From positions 1 through 64,000 of the forward strand of contig JAGYKL010000017.1 in NCBI GenBank assembly GCA_018401705.1: a stretch of DNA of 64,000 nucleotides, written 5' to 3'. Made by a program: the position numbers and the translations under genes. The notes under the pieces were generated by a model. The model ran no database searches. It saw nothing but the letters and a program-made list of their open reading frames with translations, and was not told the DNA's origin. The DNA is from Bacteroidia bacterium. GTDB lineage: Bacteria > Bacteroidota > Bacteroidia > M30B66. Below, piece by piece: positions 8,417 to 17,392 of the stretch (positions within the stretch are counted from its first letter, which is position 1; every line of letters begins with the position of its first letter).

Positions 8417-11077
8417 ATGAAGAATATCGCCATCGTTGTTTTAATACTGTTGCTATCCATGAGTCTGGAAGCTCAATTTCTTGAAACGCTTTCACTAGGT
8501 GGTAATAGTGAAAGCTTGTCTGGTGAGCTAATTTCTGCAGATTTTAATAACGATGGAATAAATGAAATTCTAAGGATGGGTAATGGGAGTTGGGCATTAT
8601 GGTCAAATGCTGAACAAGTAATGAATTATAGTAGAGTCTATCGTTTTACAAGCGATAATTATGTATTAAACGTATCGAGCAAAGCGTTTGACATGAATGG
8701 TGATGGATTGTTAGATATTGTCTTGGGTTTTGTCATTCCAAGAGATAGCGCTACCGGGCTTCTAATCAGAAATTTAGACACATCATCTGGATTGGACCAA
8801 AATATTCCTGCTTTTTATAACCAAGAATATGAGGCTGGCCCAGGTCCTCCTCCAGGTCCTCCTCCAGTGTATTATGCTCAAGGAGTTATTCAGGTGCATA
8901 TTAATTTGGGTAATTTAAATTTTGCTCCGCCAAAGAGACTTGCACAGAACCTTGGTTTCCTTCTAGATATGGAAGTTGCCAATTTAAATTTAGATGATGA
9001 AATAGAAATTGTGGCTTTATCAGCTCGACCTGAGGAAATTGATGATCTTTATACTGAGTTTGGCATTTGTATTGGGAACTTTAATGATTACCAGCCTTCC
9101 TTGCTTATTTTGTCTGAGCACACCTTCAATGACACCCTATTGTCAACTGTTACTGTAATATCAGATAGTACGAGAACTATTAAACATATAGGTCTCACCG
9201 ATATGAATGAAGATGGATTTGAAGACCTGATTGTGGCAAGCTTACCTTCAGGTAATATTGGGATCTACAATAACCTTGGTAATTTAAGTTTTGCTTTAAG
9301 CGATTCACTTATGATTTCTTCTGGAAGGATAGGCGATATGCGGCTAATTGATTTAAATCATGATGATAAGGAAGATTTAGTTTACAGTGGAAGGTTGAAC
9401 GAGTATTTTAGTCATGTTTCTGTAGGCCTATCTCAGGATGGGAATTTTAGTTACCCTCAGCTACAGATTGATTCTATTGAAAATTGGTTGCACCGTCAAA
9501 TTATTTTTGAGGATATTAACGATGATGAATATCCTGATTATATCTCCAGAAGCACATACGCTTGGGAGTATAAAGCAAATTTGCAGGATGGAACTTTCGA
9601 TACTTCAAAAATTCATTTACTTGATTTATATTCCACTTATTTTGAGTTACATATTGCAGATTCAAACTCTATTAATGATTTCATTCAGTATGGGACAGTA
9701 TCAGCTTCATCGAACTTAAGCACAGCTATTTATTCGTTTTATAATGTTGACTCTAGTCAAGAACTTATTTATGACATTGTTAGTCCTAATGAATTTGTTT
9801 TTCCGGAAGATTTTCTAGTTGTAGATGTAAATGGTGATGGCGCTCAGGAAATTATAGTAGCCTCTGAGAGAAATCCGGTTCTAAGTTCTATTCACCTTAA
9901 CATAGAAGACACCTTGATACAACGCGAGATATTAGCTTCAAATCTATATGGAGCTAGGTCGGTGGTTAGTGGAGACTGGGACCTAGACGGTGATATTGAC
10001 TTAGCCTATTCGACTTTTTCTGGAAACTCTCTGATGATTTCTTACAATGAATCTGAGAGTCAGTTTAGAGACACACTAATTTTAAATTCATCTTTAACGA
10101 GTTCTCCCAAATTACTCTCTGGCGATTTTGATGCCGACGGCGATATTGATTTAATTATGTATCCACGTGGAGCAAACAATAGGCCTTTTATTCGATTATA
10201 TAGGAATGGTGGAGATGGGAACTTTTCAAGTTTTGAGGAACTCACTGATTCTGTATATTATTCAAGCGGAGATATTTTATTTCATGATTGGGATGGTGAT
10301 AACTATCCCGATATATTTTTTCAAAGAAGCTCTATTCTTGTTTATTACAGAAATCTTAACGGAATCGGTCTCGCCTCACCTGACACTTTAATTTCAGCTT
10401 GTAATAATTGCAATTCCTTTGCTTTCGGCGATTTCAATCAGGATAATTTAGTTGACTTGTATTTCAAATCAAACAGTGCAGTTCATATGGTTTTGCTTAA
10501 TCAAGGTGAGGGAGCAGAATTTATTGCAGATACTCTTGTTACTTTAAATACCGGTTTCTCACTTGTCCTTGTAGAAGATCTTAATTTTGATAATACACCT
10601 GATTTGTTAATTGCAAACAACGACTCTTTGCAGTTATATGGCTATTTGCTTGGACAAGCAGAATCGGGAAGCTTTGAGCAACTTGGAAGTTTTGAAGAGA
10701 GGATTGGTATTCTTGAGATTGCTGACTTAAACCAAGATGGCCTAAAAGACTTATATGGTAGATATCAAAGCTCTCACGAAGTCTTCTGGTTATTCAGAGA
10801 CCCAGGAGGCGTTCTTCCATTTAGCAAACAACCTCCGGAGAGCAGCATTTTTGCATTTCCAAACCCCGGAAGTGGACAATTTCAAGTTATGTCGGCGGCA
10901 GATAATCCTATAGAAAAAATAGAAGTTCTGAGTATGGACGGGAAATTTGTCAAGTCAATTGCGTTTGCTCCAAGCTCTAAAGTTCAATTTAATTTAGCTG
11001 GGATAAATGGGATGTATCTAGTTCGAGCACACACACTAAAAGGAATTGAACACACCACAATAGTTAACTCGGATTAA
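8417..11077 (+). CDS. FG-GAP repeat protein with T9SS type A sorting domain
   Basis: A secreted 886-residue protein. After the signal peptide (MKNIAIVVLILLLSMSLEAQ) come many FG-GAP/VCBS-type repeats with calcium-loop motifs of the DxDxDG kind: DMNGDGLLDIV, DMNEDGFEDLIV, DVNGDGAQEIIV, DWDLDGDIDLAY, DFDADGDIDLIM, DWDGDNYPDIFF, DFNQDNLVDLYF and DLNQDGLKDLYG. These build a beta-propeller of the integrin alpha N-terminal fold. The C-terminus (from FAFPNPGSGQF) is a T9SS sorting domain ending in IVNSD. A low-complexity PPPGPPP stretch lies near residue 150. Probably surface-located; the ligand is unknown. A 180-bp AT-rich gap precedes the gene and contains TATATTTA as a weak promoter candidate. 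Confidence 0.9.
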   Translation: MKNIAIVVLILLLSMSLEAQFLETLSLGGNSESLSGELISADFNNDGINEILRMGNGSWALWSNAEQVMNYSRVYRFTSDNYVLNVSSKAFDMNGDGLLDIVLGFVIPRDSATGLLIRNLDTSSGLDQNIPAFYNQEYEAGPGPPPGPPPVYYAQGVIQVHINLGNLNFAPPKRLAQNLGFLLDMEVANLNLDDEIEIVALSARPEEIDDLYTEFGICIGNFNDYQPSLLILSEHTFNDTLLSTVTVISDSTRTIKHIGLTDMNEDGFEDLIVASLPSGNIGIYNNLGNLSFALSDSLMISSGRIGDMRLIDLNHDDKEDLVYSGRLNEYFSHVSVGLSQDGNFSYPQLQIDSIENWLHRQIIFEDINDDEYPDYISRSTYAWEYKANLQDGTFDTSKIHLLDLYSTYFELHIADSNSINDFIQYGTVSASSNLSTAIYSFYNVDSSQELIYDIVSPNEFVFPEDFLVVDVNGDGAQEIIVASERNPVLSSIHLNIEDTLIQREILASNLYGARSVVSGDWDLDGDIDLAYSTFSGNSLMISYNESESQFRDTLILNSSLTSSPKLLSGDFDADGDIDLIMYPRGANNRPFIRLYRNGGDGNFSSFEELTDSVYYSSGDILFHDWDGDNYPDIFFQRSSILVYYRNLNGIGLASPDTLISACNNCNSFAFGDFNQDNLVDLYFKSNSAVHMVLLNQGEGAEFIADTLVTLNTGFSLVLVEDLNFDNTPDLLIANNDSLQLYGYLLGQAESGSFEQLGSFEERIGILEIADLNQDGLKDLYGRYQSSHEVFWLFRDPGGVLPFSKQPPESSIFAFPNPGSGQFQVMSAADNPIEKIEVLSMDGKFVKSIAFAPSSKVQFNLAGINGMYLVRAHTLKGIEHTTIVNSD

Positions 11078-11109
11078 TAGAATTAGAAAAAGCAGCTAGT
11101 TTTGTAAAC

Positions 11110-12648
11110 TCACCCTGCCCAATTCTCTCTATCCAAACTGCGCAATTGAATAGCTTCTGCTAAATGATGTGTCTTTATTGTTTCCGAAGCTTCCAGATCT
11201 GCAACTGTTCTTGCAACTTTTAGAATTCTGTCGTAGGCTCTAGCCGAAAGAGATAGTCTTTCCATGGCTGTTTTCAATAGTTGATTGCCACTAGCATCAA
11301 TACGGCAATGTTTTCTTAAAAGGTGAGAAGTCATTTGGGCATTGCTGTAGATTCCTGGTAAATCGCTGTATCTGGCTTTTTGAATTTCTCTTGCTTGAAT
11401 GACTCTGTTTCTAATTGTCTCACTTCGCTCGGAAGGCCGTACAGCTGAAAGTTCATCAAATTTTACAGGAGTAACTTCAACATGAAGGTCAATTCTGTCG
11501 AGTAAAGGTCCTGAAACTTTATTGAGGTATTTCTGCACGGTTCCGGGAATGCACAAACAGTCTTTTTCAGGGTGGTTGTAAAATCCACACGGACAAGGGT
11601 TCATTGAAGCTACAAGCATAAAGCTGGCGGGATATTGAACACTCATTTTTGCTCTTGAAATTGTAACAATCCTGTCTTCGAGAGGTTGGCGCATGACTTC
11701 TAGTACGGTTCTTTTAAATTCGGGTAATTCGTCAAGAAAAAGCACTCCATTGTGAGCTAAGGAAATTTCGCCTGGCTGAGGGTTGCCTCCACCTCCAACA
11801 AGCGCTACATCTGAAATTGTATGATGAGGACTTCTAAACGGTCTTTTGGTAAGTAGGCCAAGGTGCTTTGATAGTCTTCCGGCGACTGAATGAATTTTTG
11901 TTGTTTCAAGAGCTTCCTCCAATGAAATTGGGGGAAGAATACCCGGCAAACGTTTAGCCAACATTGTTTTGCCTGCTCCCGGAGGACCAATTAACAACAC
12001 GTTATGACTTCCCGCGGCAGCGATTTCCATAGCTCGCTTGATATTCTCTTGTCCCTTCACGTCAGCAAAGTCAACCTCCCCCTCTTCCGTTACAAGTCTA
12101 AAAACATTTGCTGTATCAATAGAAACTGGCTCTGGATTCGTTTCACCAAAAAGAAAGTCAGCTACATTCTTAAGAGAATCAAACCCATAGACATCTAAGC
12201 CTGAAACTATAGCTGCTTCGTGAGCGTTTTCTACAGGGAGAATAATCCCTTTAAAACCTTCTTTTTTTGCTTGCACAGCAATTGGAAGGGCACCTCTCAC
12301 CGGCATTAGGCTGCCATCGAGCGAAAGCTCACCCATTAAAACAAAATCGGATAATCTATGCGAAGGAATCTGCTCAGAAGCTGATAAAATCCCCATGGCA
12401 ATGGGTAAGTCGTAGGCAGAACCCTCTTTTCGAATATCTGCCGGTGCCATATTAATTACAATCTTCTTTCCCGGCATACGAAAACCTGAAACTGCTAAAG
12501 CTGACTCAATTCTTTGCTGACTTTCTTTGATTGCGTTATCCGGCAATCCTACAAGGAAGAACTTGATTCCCTGAGCTACGGCAACTTCAATAGTAATTGT
12601 TGTAGCTCCAACGCCAAAAACAGCGCTGCCAAACACTTTAACAAGCAT
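11110..12648 (-). CDS. YifB/ComM family Mg-chelatase-like AAA+ ATPase
   Basis: A 512-residue cytosolic AAA+ protein. Residues 1-170 form the Lon-protease-like N-terminal domain ([18 protein letters not shown]), followed by the Mg-chelatase AAA module with Walker [10 protein letters not shown] (about residue 222), Walker [11 protein letters not shown], sensor text ASMNPCPCG and a C-terminal Mg_chelatase_C domain ([19 protein letters not shown]). ComM of naturally competent bacteria is a branch-migration helicase that helps integrate incoming DNA; orthologs occur widely in non-competent bacteria, so competence is not implied here. Length is usual for the family. No operon partner. Confidence 0.93.
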   Translation of the reverse strand: MLVKVFGSAVFGVGATTITIEVAVAQGIKFFLVGLPDNAIKESQQRIESALAVSGFRMPGKKIVINMAPADIRKEGSAYDLPIAMGILSASEQIPSHRLSDFVLMGELSLDGSLMPVRGALPIAVQAKKEGFKGIILPVENAHEAAIVSGLDVYGFDSLKNVADFLFGETNPEPVSIDTANVFRLVTEEGEVDFADVKGQENIKRAMEIAAAGSHNVLLIGPPGAGKTMLAKRLPGILPPISLEEALETTKIHSVAGRLSKHLGLLTKRPFRSPHHTISDVALVGGGGNPQPGEISLAHNGVLFLDELPEFKRTVLEVMRQPLEDRIVTISRAKMSVQYPASFMLVASMNPCPCGFYNHPEKDCLCIPGTVQKYLNKVSGPLLDRIDLHVEVTPVKFDELSAVRPSERSETIRNRVIQAREIQKARYSDLPGIYSNAQMTSHLLRKHCRIDASGNQLLKTAMERLSLSARAYDRILKVARTVADLEASETIKTHHLAEAIQLRSLDRENWAG

Positions 12649-12881
12649 AATTTAAGATTTAATAATTATCATTCCTGCTTAAGCACAGGCTAATTGAATG
12701 CTAATTACGAAATCTCTAAGGAAAACTCATCAAATGGTGGATAACTAGAATTGGGCTATCAAAATAAGAACATCAAATATACTTTAGAGCCTTTTTTAAT
12801 GTCGGCATTCTTTAGTAATGAATTTCGCAATCTGAGCATGAACAAGAAAAAACTTAGGATTTACTTAAAGACTGCAAAAAA

Positions 12882-14012
12882 TCAAGAGACGCTTTTATTT
12901 CTGCTATAGAATGAATACTTGGCTCTAATGTTTTCTAAGTTAATAGCAAACCAAGCAAATAAAGTAGGTATAAGCACATAAGACATTCGAATATGAACGC
13001 TCAAGAGAAAATTGATTGCCATATAACCGAATGCTACAACAAGAATAACAATCAATGGCGAGTATGTTTGTCTTAAATTGAGTAATAGAATTAATGTCGA
13101 GAGCAGAATTAAGCTCAGAAGTGGGCCATTCACAAGAATATTTACGAGAGTTGAAGGCCTCTGCTTATAGTAGGAATATGGGTAATTGAAGAAAAACCTA
13201 CCGATATTACAGAATACATTTTTTACAAAAGCCTGAGGTTTTGCCTTGATGTTTTCCATGGCGACTCTTTTAAATTCTTCATCGCGCTTTTCGTATTTAA
13301 AATTCTTCACTATGCCTCGAATCTCTTCTCCGTGGGTCTTTTCAAATCCGATTTTAGCTTCGGGAACACCAATGGCTGAATTAAATGAATAATCCATATA
13401 CTCACCATATTCATCTGGAGCTGGGTTAGACATCCAATAAAGACTCATTCCCCCAGATGCTGCCCAATAAAATACCTTACCCGATTTATAATAAGTATAT
13501 GAAAGCCAAGGCAAACAGAAAAGGAGAGATAAGGCAAACATTTTAGACATCTCAAGAAAGTATGTGTCCTTTTTAATTACCAGATAATAAAGGATAAAGA
13601 AGAAAATGCTAACAGTTATTATATACCCATAAACAATCTTAACCATCACTGTAAAAGCAAATAGCAAGGCTAAAATTAAAATATCATATTTTCCTTTAAC
13701 CTTTTTGAATAAGTAGTAGATGATTAAACAAGACAAAAACACAATTGGAATTTCTGTCATAATTAATGGAAGGTTTTTCCAAAGAATGAAGTAGTTAGCA
13801 AAGGCAAGAAATGCTACAAATGCAACACTTTTAGAAACAACAAACCTTAGTGCTTTATAAAAGATAATTAACGAACTCGACAATAACAGAGCGTTTAGTA
13901 ATCTTATGGGAGTTACCGGATCTTTAAAAAACAGCACAAAAGGCATCAACATCATTGGATAGCCTGGACCATTCCAAAGCCACATATCCTTATCATCAGG
14001 AGTAAATTGCAA
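12882..14012 (-). CDS. membrane glycosyltransferase (GT39/ArnT-like), 5' end damaged
   Basis: Polytopic membrane protein with about nine hydrophobic segments and the luminal-loop text DMWLWNGPGYPMMLMPF that marks GT39/ArnT-like enzymes, which transfer sugars from polyprenyl-phosphate donors at the periplasmic face. The coding frame continues upstream of the TTG at 14012 (the text SKDRNLIGDENRYLVHANC belongs to the first loop) but meets a stop at 14099. The expected N-terminal transmembrane helix appears instead in another frame just upstream (GFLFILPVIYSAVVLIF), so a frameshift has probably separated it. The product as read lacks helix 1 and the acidic residue that usually follows it. Likely a pseudogene or a sequence error; it precedes nothing related on the same strand. 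Confidence 0.6.
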   Translation of the reverse strand: MQFTPDDKDMWLWNGPGYPMMLMPFVLFFKDPVTPIRLLNALLLSSSLIIFYKALRFVVSKSVAFVAFLAFANYFILWKNLPLIMTEIPIVFLSCLIIYYLFKKVKGKYDILILALLFAFTVMVKIVYGYIITVSIFFFILYYLVIKKDTYFLEMSKMFALSLLFCLPWLSYTYYKSGKVFYWAASGGMSLYWMSNPAPDEYGEYMDYSFNSAIGVPEAKIGFEKTHGEEIRGIVKNFKYEKRDEEFKRVAMENIKAKPQAFVKNVFCNIGRFFFNYPYSYYKQRPSTLVNILVNGPLLSLILLSTLILLLNLRQTYSPLIVILVVAFGYMAINFLLSVHIRMSYVLIPTLFAWFAINLENIRAKYSFYSRNKSVS

Positions 14013-14711
14013 ATTCCATAAACAATTGGCATGAACGAGGTATCTATTTTCATCACCTATGAGATTTCTATCTTTGGAAAAATTAACACTACTGCACTAT
14101 AAATAACAGGTAGAATAAAAAGAAATCCACAACACTGTTGTGTTGTTAGTTCGATTTAAAATTCCAGAAATATAATTAACTAAAGATTTGGAGTTGCTAT
14201 CCGGATTTTTTATCATAATAATTTTATTATCAAATAGTTGATTGAATTAAAAGCTCCTTCTTTTTATTTAAAAATCATTGTTTTGTGAAATTCCCCGTAA
14301 TGATATTGATTATTTTAATGGTTGCCTCATTAAAACAAATGATATATATAATCTCATAATTGATTCTGAGTTTTGACAATTCAAATGTAAATAATTCACT
14401 TTTTCACTTTGGCTTAAATTAGAGTCAGTCTCCTAGCGATAACGACAACTCACTTTAAAGATTCTAGTGTAATAGGCTTGTTGAGAGAATAATTATGAAT
14501 GAATTCACTTAACCTTTATGGCAGTATTATTTAGAAGGAGATGCAAAGTTTCTATCCAAAACAACCATCTTAATGAGTCAATTAACCTTAATAATGATGA
14601 ACAGAAAAGCTGAATTAATTCTCAAGAAATCAGTGCCTTAAACTCAAAAAGCTTAATTTTGGATTCTACAATTATCGTTCTCTTCCTGTTTGATCAAAGC
14701 ATCATTCCATG
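14013..14711. other. AT-rich gene-free stretch
   Basis: About 700 bp without a convincing gene. The first 150 bp hold the frameshifted first helix of the neighbouring glycosyltransferase on the minus strand and a small inverted repeat (ACAACAC/GTGTTGT) near 14128-14146. The rest is AT-rich with short open frames that show no recognisable protein text. No tRNA-like or terminator-like structure stood out. Confidence 0.5.
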
Positions 14712-15290
14712 CTAAGCTTGAAACCTCTCGATAAGACCAATTAAGCAATGAATAACTTTAATGTGTATTTCTTGAGCACGATCAGCAAATACACTTTTAG
14801 GACTCCTTATTTCTACATCACAAAGGTCCGCCATTTTACCTCCGTCTTTTCCTGTGAGGCCAACTATAAGCATATTGTTCTTTTTAGCTTGTTCAATGGC
14901 ATGAATGACATTCGGAGAGTTTCCGCTAGTGCTAATGGCAAGAAGCACGTCACCGGGTTTGCCTAAAGCCTGAACATATCTGGAGAAAACAAATTCGTAG
15001 CCATAATCATTACTAACACAGGATATATGACTTGGGTCGGAGATTGAAATTGCAGCAATCGGCTCTCTATCGTCTCTAAATCTTCCGCTGAGCTCTTCGG
15101 CAAAATGCATAGCATCGCACATTGAACCACCGTTTCCGCAAGAAATAATTTTTCCTCCGTGAAGGAGAGATTTATGCATAAGAGCCGCGGCTTCTTCAAT
15201 TAAACCCAAGGTTTCTTGTGAACTCAGGAATTGATTGAGAACCTTTGCCGCTTCTTCGAGTTCATTTTTTATGTATTGCTGATGCGTCAT
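14712..15290 (-). CDS. gmhA: phosphoheptose isomerase (SIS domain)
   Basis: A 192-residue SIS-fold enzyme that converts sedoheptulose 7-phosphate to D-glycero-D-manno-heptose 7-phosphate, the first step of ADP-heptose synthesis for LPS core. The phosphosugar-binding loop [19 protein letters not shown], the STSGNSPNV loop and the C-terminal Q-E-I-H-I-K-V-I-H helix (metal/catalytic His) are all visible; length equals E. coli GmhA. It overlaps the upstream 121-residue gene by four bases (ATGA), and a WaaE-like glycosyltransferase lies just before that, so the three genes look like one LPS-core operon. Confidence 0.92.
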   Translation of the reverse strand: MTHQQYIKNELEEAAKVLNQFLSSQETLGLIEEAAALMHKSLLHGGKIISCGNGGSMCDAMHFAEELSGRFRDDREPIAAISISDPSHISCVSNDYGYEFVFSRYVQALGKPGDVLLAISTSGNSPNVIHAIEQAKKNNMLIVGLTGKDGGKMADLCDVEIRSPKSVFADRAQEIHIKVIHCLIGLIERFQA

Positions 15291-15652
15291 TCTTCGTCGT
15301 AAGGTGTAAAGATAAATCCTGCATTATCCGTTAATAAAGCAAACACGCAAACAAAAGATTCGGGATTTTTATAGTTTTTCCTGAAATCATCAAGTTTATC
15401 TTCGAGAACTACTTTTCGTGCCACAAATTCTTCGAGTGTTGAAGCGAAGATACTCCATTCAAGTGCCAATTCTTCCTTGTCGATAATCATTTTACCCATA
15501 GTTGAGTGCTCTCTAGTAGCAATAAAAATGGGGTATTTACTTACTTTATGATTGAGAATTTCCTCAGCAATTTCGCGGATAGATTCTTTATAAATCTTGA
15601 GGTTTTGTTCTAATTCGACAAGCTCCTCTTTGTATTTTTCTAAGTTGAGCAT
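15287..15652 (-). CDS. conserved-looking small protein in LPS-core operon
   Basis: A 121-residue protein with an N-terminal coiled-coil-like segment ([25 protein letters not shown]) and a C-terminal part ending FIFTPYDEE. No signal peptide or membrane segment. I do not recognise the family. It sits between the WaaE-like glycosyltransferase (6 bp upstream) and gmhA (ATGA overlap), so it is translationally coupled to the latter and probably serves the same process or is simply co-expressed. Confidence 0.7.
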   Translation of the reverse strand: MLNLEKYKEELVELEQNLKIYKESIREIAEEILNHKVSKYPIFIATREHSTMGKMIIDKEELALEWSIFASTLEEFVARKVVLEDKLDDFRKNYKNPESFVCVFALLTDNAGFIFTPYDEE

Positions 15653-15658
15653 TCTGTG

Positions 15659-16420
15659 TTAGTTCTTTGAATTTTGATATAAATCTTTCAATTTCACATA
15701 TTTAAGAAATGTGTAATATGCAGAAAATCTGGCAATCACCCATCCGGCATAGCCGTCAAGAAAACCAAAACGAAGCACATAATCTCTAAAAAATGCGTAG
15801 GGCGGTCTTATTCTTTGGTTAAAGAAACTAGCTTTTCGTCCTTCATTAAAATATGCTTTTGCGGCTATAGAACTAAAATAGTCCAGTTTAGCGGTGTGTT
15901 CAGCAATTGTATTATAGGAATAATGTAAAAGGTCGCCCTTTATATGCTGAACTTTCTCATCATTTATTGGCATAGCCTTATCGTGTGGATTAACTCCCGC
16001 CCATCGTACTTTTCTTTTATCGAACAAGCGAAGTTTCACATCTGGGTACCAGGATCCATGTCTAATCCAGCTGCCGCAGTAGTTATTCAAGCGGTTCATT
16101 GAGTAACCTACAGTTGGCTGGGATGCCATTATTCTTTTTATGGAATCTTTTAGTTGTGCAGACAGTTCCTCGTCAGCATCAAGAGATATTACCCAATTAT
16201 AAGAAGCTTGGTCTAATGCAAAGTTTTTTTGTTCAATATGACCTTTAAATTCATTCTGAATCACTTTTGCCCCAAGCGATTTAGCAATCTGAACAGTATT
16301 ATCTTTTGAACCTGAATCAACCACAATTATTTCTTGCACAACCGAGCTCAATGAGTTGATGCAACGTTCGATATTTCTTTCTTCGTTGTAAGTTATGATA
16401 ACGGCTGAAAGCTTCTCCAT
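15659..16420 (-). CDS. family 2 glycosyltransferase, WaaE/KdtX-like
   Basis: A 253-residue cytosolic or membrane-associated GT-A enzyme. The start LSAVIITYNEERNIERCI, the nucleotide-sugar motif VVDSGSKDNT, the DADEEL metal-binding motif and the RLFDKRKVRWAGVNPHD segment match WaaE/KdtX-type transferases that add a sugar to the LPS inner core. The C-terminus (FFRDYVLRFGFLDGYAGW) is a typical amphipathic anchor. It leads the operon with the small protein and gmhA. The sugar transferred cannot be told from sequence. Confidence 0.88.
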   Translation of the reverse strand: MEKLSAVIITYNEERNIERCINSLSSVVQEIIVVDSGSKDNTVQIAKSLGAKVIQNEFKGHIEQKNFALDQASYNWVISLDADEELSAQLKDSIKRIMASQPTVGYSMNRLNNYCGSWIRHGSWYPDVKLRLFDKRKVRWAGVNPHDKAMPINDEKVQHIKGDLLHYSYNTIAEHTAKLDYFSSIAAKAYFNEGRKASFFNQRIRPPYAFFRDYVLRFGFLDGYAGWVIARFSAYYTFLKYVKLKDLYQNSKN

Positions 16421-16436
16421 AAGAGGTCAAACCTAC

Positions 16437-16470
16437 ATAAAAAAAGCCCTTCCACGAATTGGAAGGGCTT
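16437..16470 (-). terminator. intrinsic terminator after the XRE regulator gene
   Basis: A ten-base-pair stem (AAGCCCTTCC with GGAAGGGCTT, 16444-16470) and 7-base loop is followed on the minus strand by a T run (A run at 16437-16445 on plus). It lies between the stop of the XRE gene at 16492 and the glycosyltransferase start at 16420, separating the two transcripts. Confidence 0.8.
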
Positions 16471-16491
16471 AGATTTTTAAAGACAAACTGA

Positions 16492-17004
16492 TTAGCTCAA
16501 TAAATCAATTATGCGCTCTAAACCTTTGTTGTAGTTTGTAATTTGATTTCCATCTAATCTTTTGGTAGCTAAACCAGATGAAACCTCCTTTAAAACATCT
16601 ATAAAAGAGTTAATGTTCACATTATTATTTTCGAACATGTTTCTCACCACTGCTTTGGTGTTTAATTCTTTACTTTCATCATAAAGGTTGATGATTTTCT
16701 TAAGTAAAGCTACTTCAGCATCTGCAGTTCCTGAAGAATTAGACGAATTAGAAGACCCTCCTCCAGGGATGTTAAGTCTTTTATCTAATGAATCTGTTTC
16801 TCCATTCAGATATCTTATGAAGTCATTCAGTTCAATATCAAAAATCTTAGCTAAATCAGCTAATCTATTTAGGCTAAGTTTTGTAACTCCTCTTTCAATT
16901 TTGGAGTAAGCGCCTACTGTAATACTCAAAGCCTTGGCCACGTTCTCCTGGCTCATGCTCTTTGATACACGAATTAATCTTAATCGTTCTGCTTGTTTTT
17001 TCAT
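16492..17004 (-). CDS. XRE family transcriptional regulator
   Basis: A 170-residue cytosolic DNA-binding protein. Residues about 8-62 form a Cro/C1-type helix-turn-helix (RLIRVSKSMSQENVAKALSI then VGAYSKIERGVTKLSLNRL). A serine/asparagine-rich linker (GGGSSNSSNSSGTADAE) joins a C-terminal part with a weakly helical character that may be a dimerisation or sensing unit. It is divergent from hemA, and two direct repeats overlap its promoter candidate, which suggests autoregulation. Targets are unknown. The gene ends before a strong terminator, so it is probably monocistronic. Confidence 0.85.
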   Translation of the reverse strand: MKKQAERLRLIRVSKSMSQENVAKALSITVGAYSKIERGVTKLSLNRLADLAKIFDIELNDFIRYLNGETDSLDKRLNIPGGGSSNSSNSSGTADAEVALLKKIINLYDESKELNTKAVVRNMFENNNVNINSFIDVLKEVSSGLATKRLDGNQITNYNKGLERIIDLLS

Positions 17005-17029
17005 GATTGTCTTTAGATGGTTGCGTTCA

Positions 17030-17069
17030 CAAAAATAAGTATAATTAACGAAATAGGTATAAATTATCG
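17030..17069 (-). promoter_or_regulatory. promoter and candidate operator of the XRE gene
   Basis: On the minus strand TATTTTTG (17037-17030) matches the -7 consensus 25 nt before the ATG. Two adjacent direct repeats of about 18 bp overlap and flank it: AAATAAGTATAATTAACG (17033-17050) and a copy with GGTATAAA (17051-17069). A related element in the opposite direction (AATACTTATACTATTCG) is at 17252-17268. Spacing and overlap fit an autoregulatory operator; this is inference. Confidence 0.4.
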
Positions 17070-17365
17070 CTTAGATATCTATCTATAATTAAAATAATCT
17101 CACATCACCCTTAAAATTATTTTTATCTATCTCATTATATGACATTTACAGAAACTCATTCAGTGAACAAAATGCTAATAAAATATATTTATAACCCAAT
17201 AGAGTTATGTATAATTGCATAGTCTCAGGCAATTTATGTTGCTTTTGGTGCAATACTTATACTATTCGCACCTAGCATACTTTAGGCAATTATTTATAAT
17301 TGATACAAATAACAATACAGCAGGCCCTTTGACAATTTGGTGACAAAGAAAAGTGGCCCTTAAGA

Positions 17366-17373
17366 TACTTTTG
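17366..17373 (+). promoter_or_regulatory. candidate -7 box of hemA (TACTTTTG)
   Basis: Full TAnnTTTG match 19 nt before the TTG start at 17393. A TTTG lies 26 nt further upstream, wider than the usual 17-23 nt spacing, so the -33 element is uncertain. Confidence 0.45.
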
Positions 17374-17392
17374 TATTGTTAAATTTTCTCGA

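Noticed and set aside
14500-14640. Small open frame beginning MAVLFRRRCKV
   Set aside because: About 30 codons, no family match and no clear ribosome-binding or promoter signal; likely chance.
15287-17004. Phage or mobile-element regulator context for the XRE gene
   Set aside because: Neighbouring genes are LPS-core and haem genes with no integrase, capsid or attachment-site repeats.
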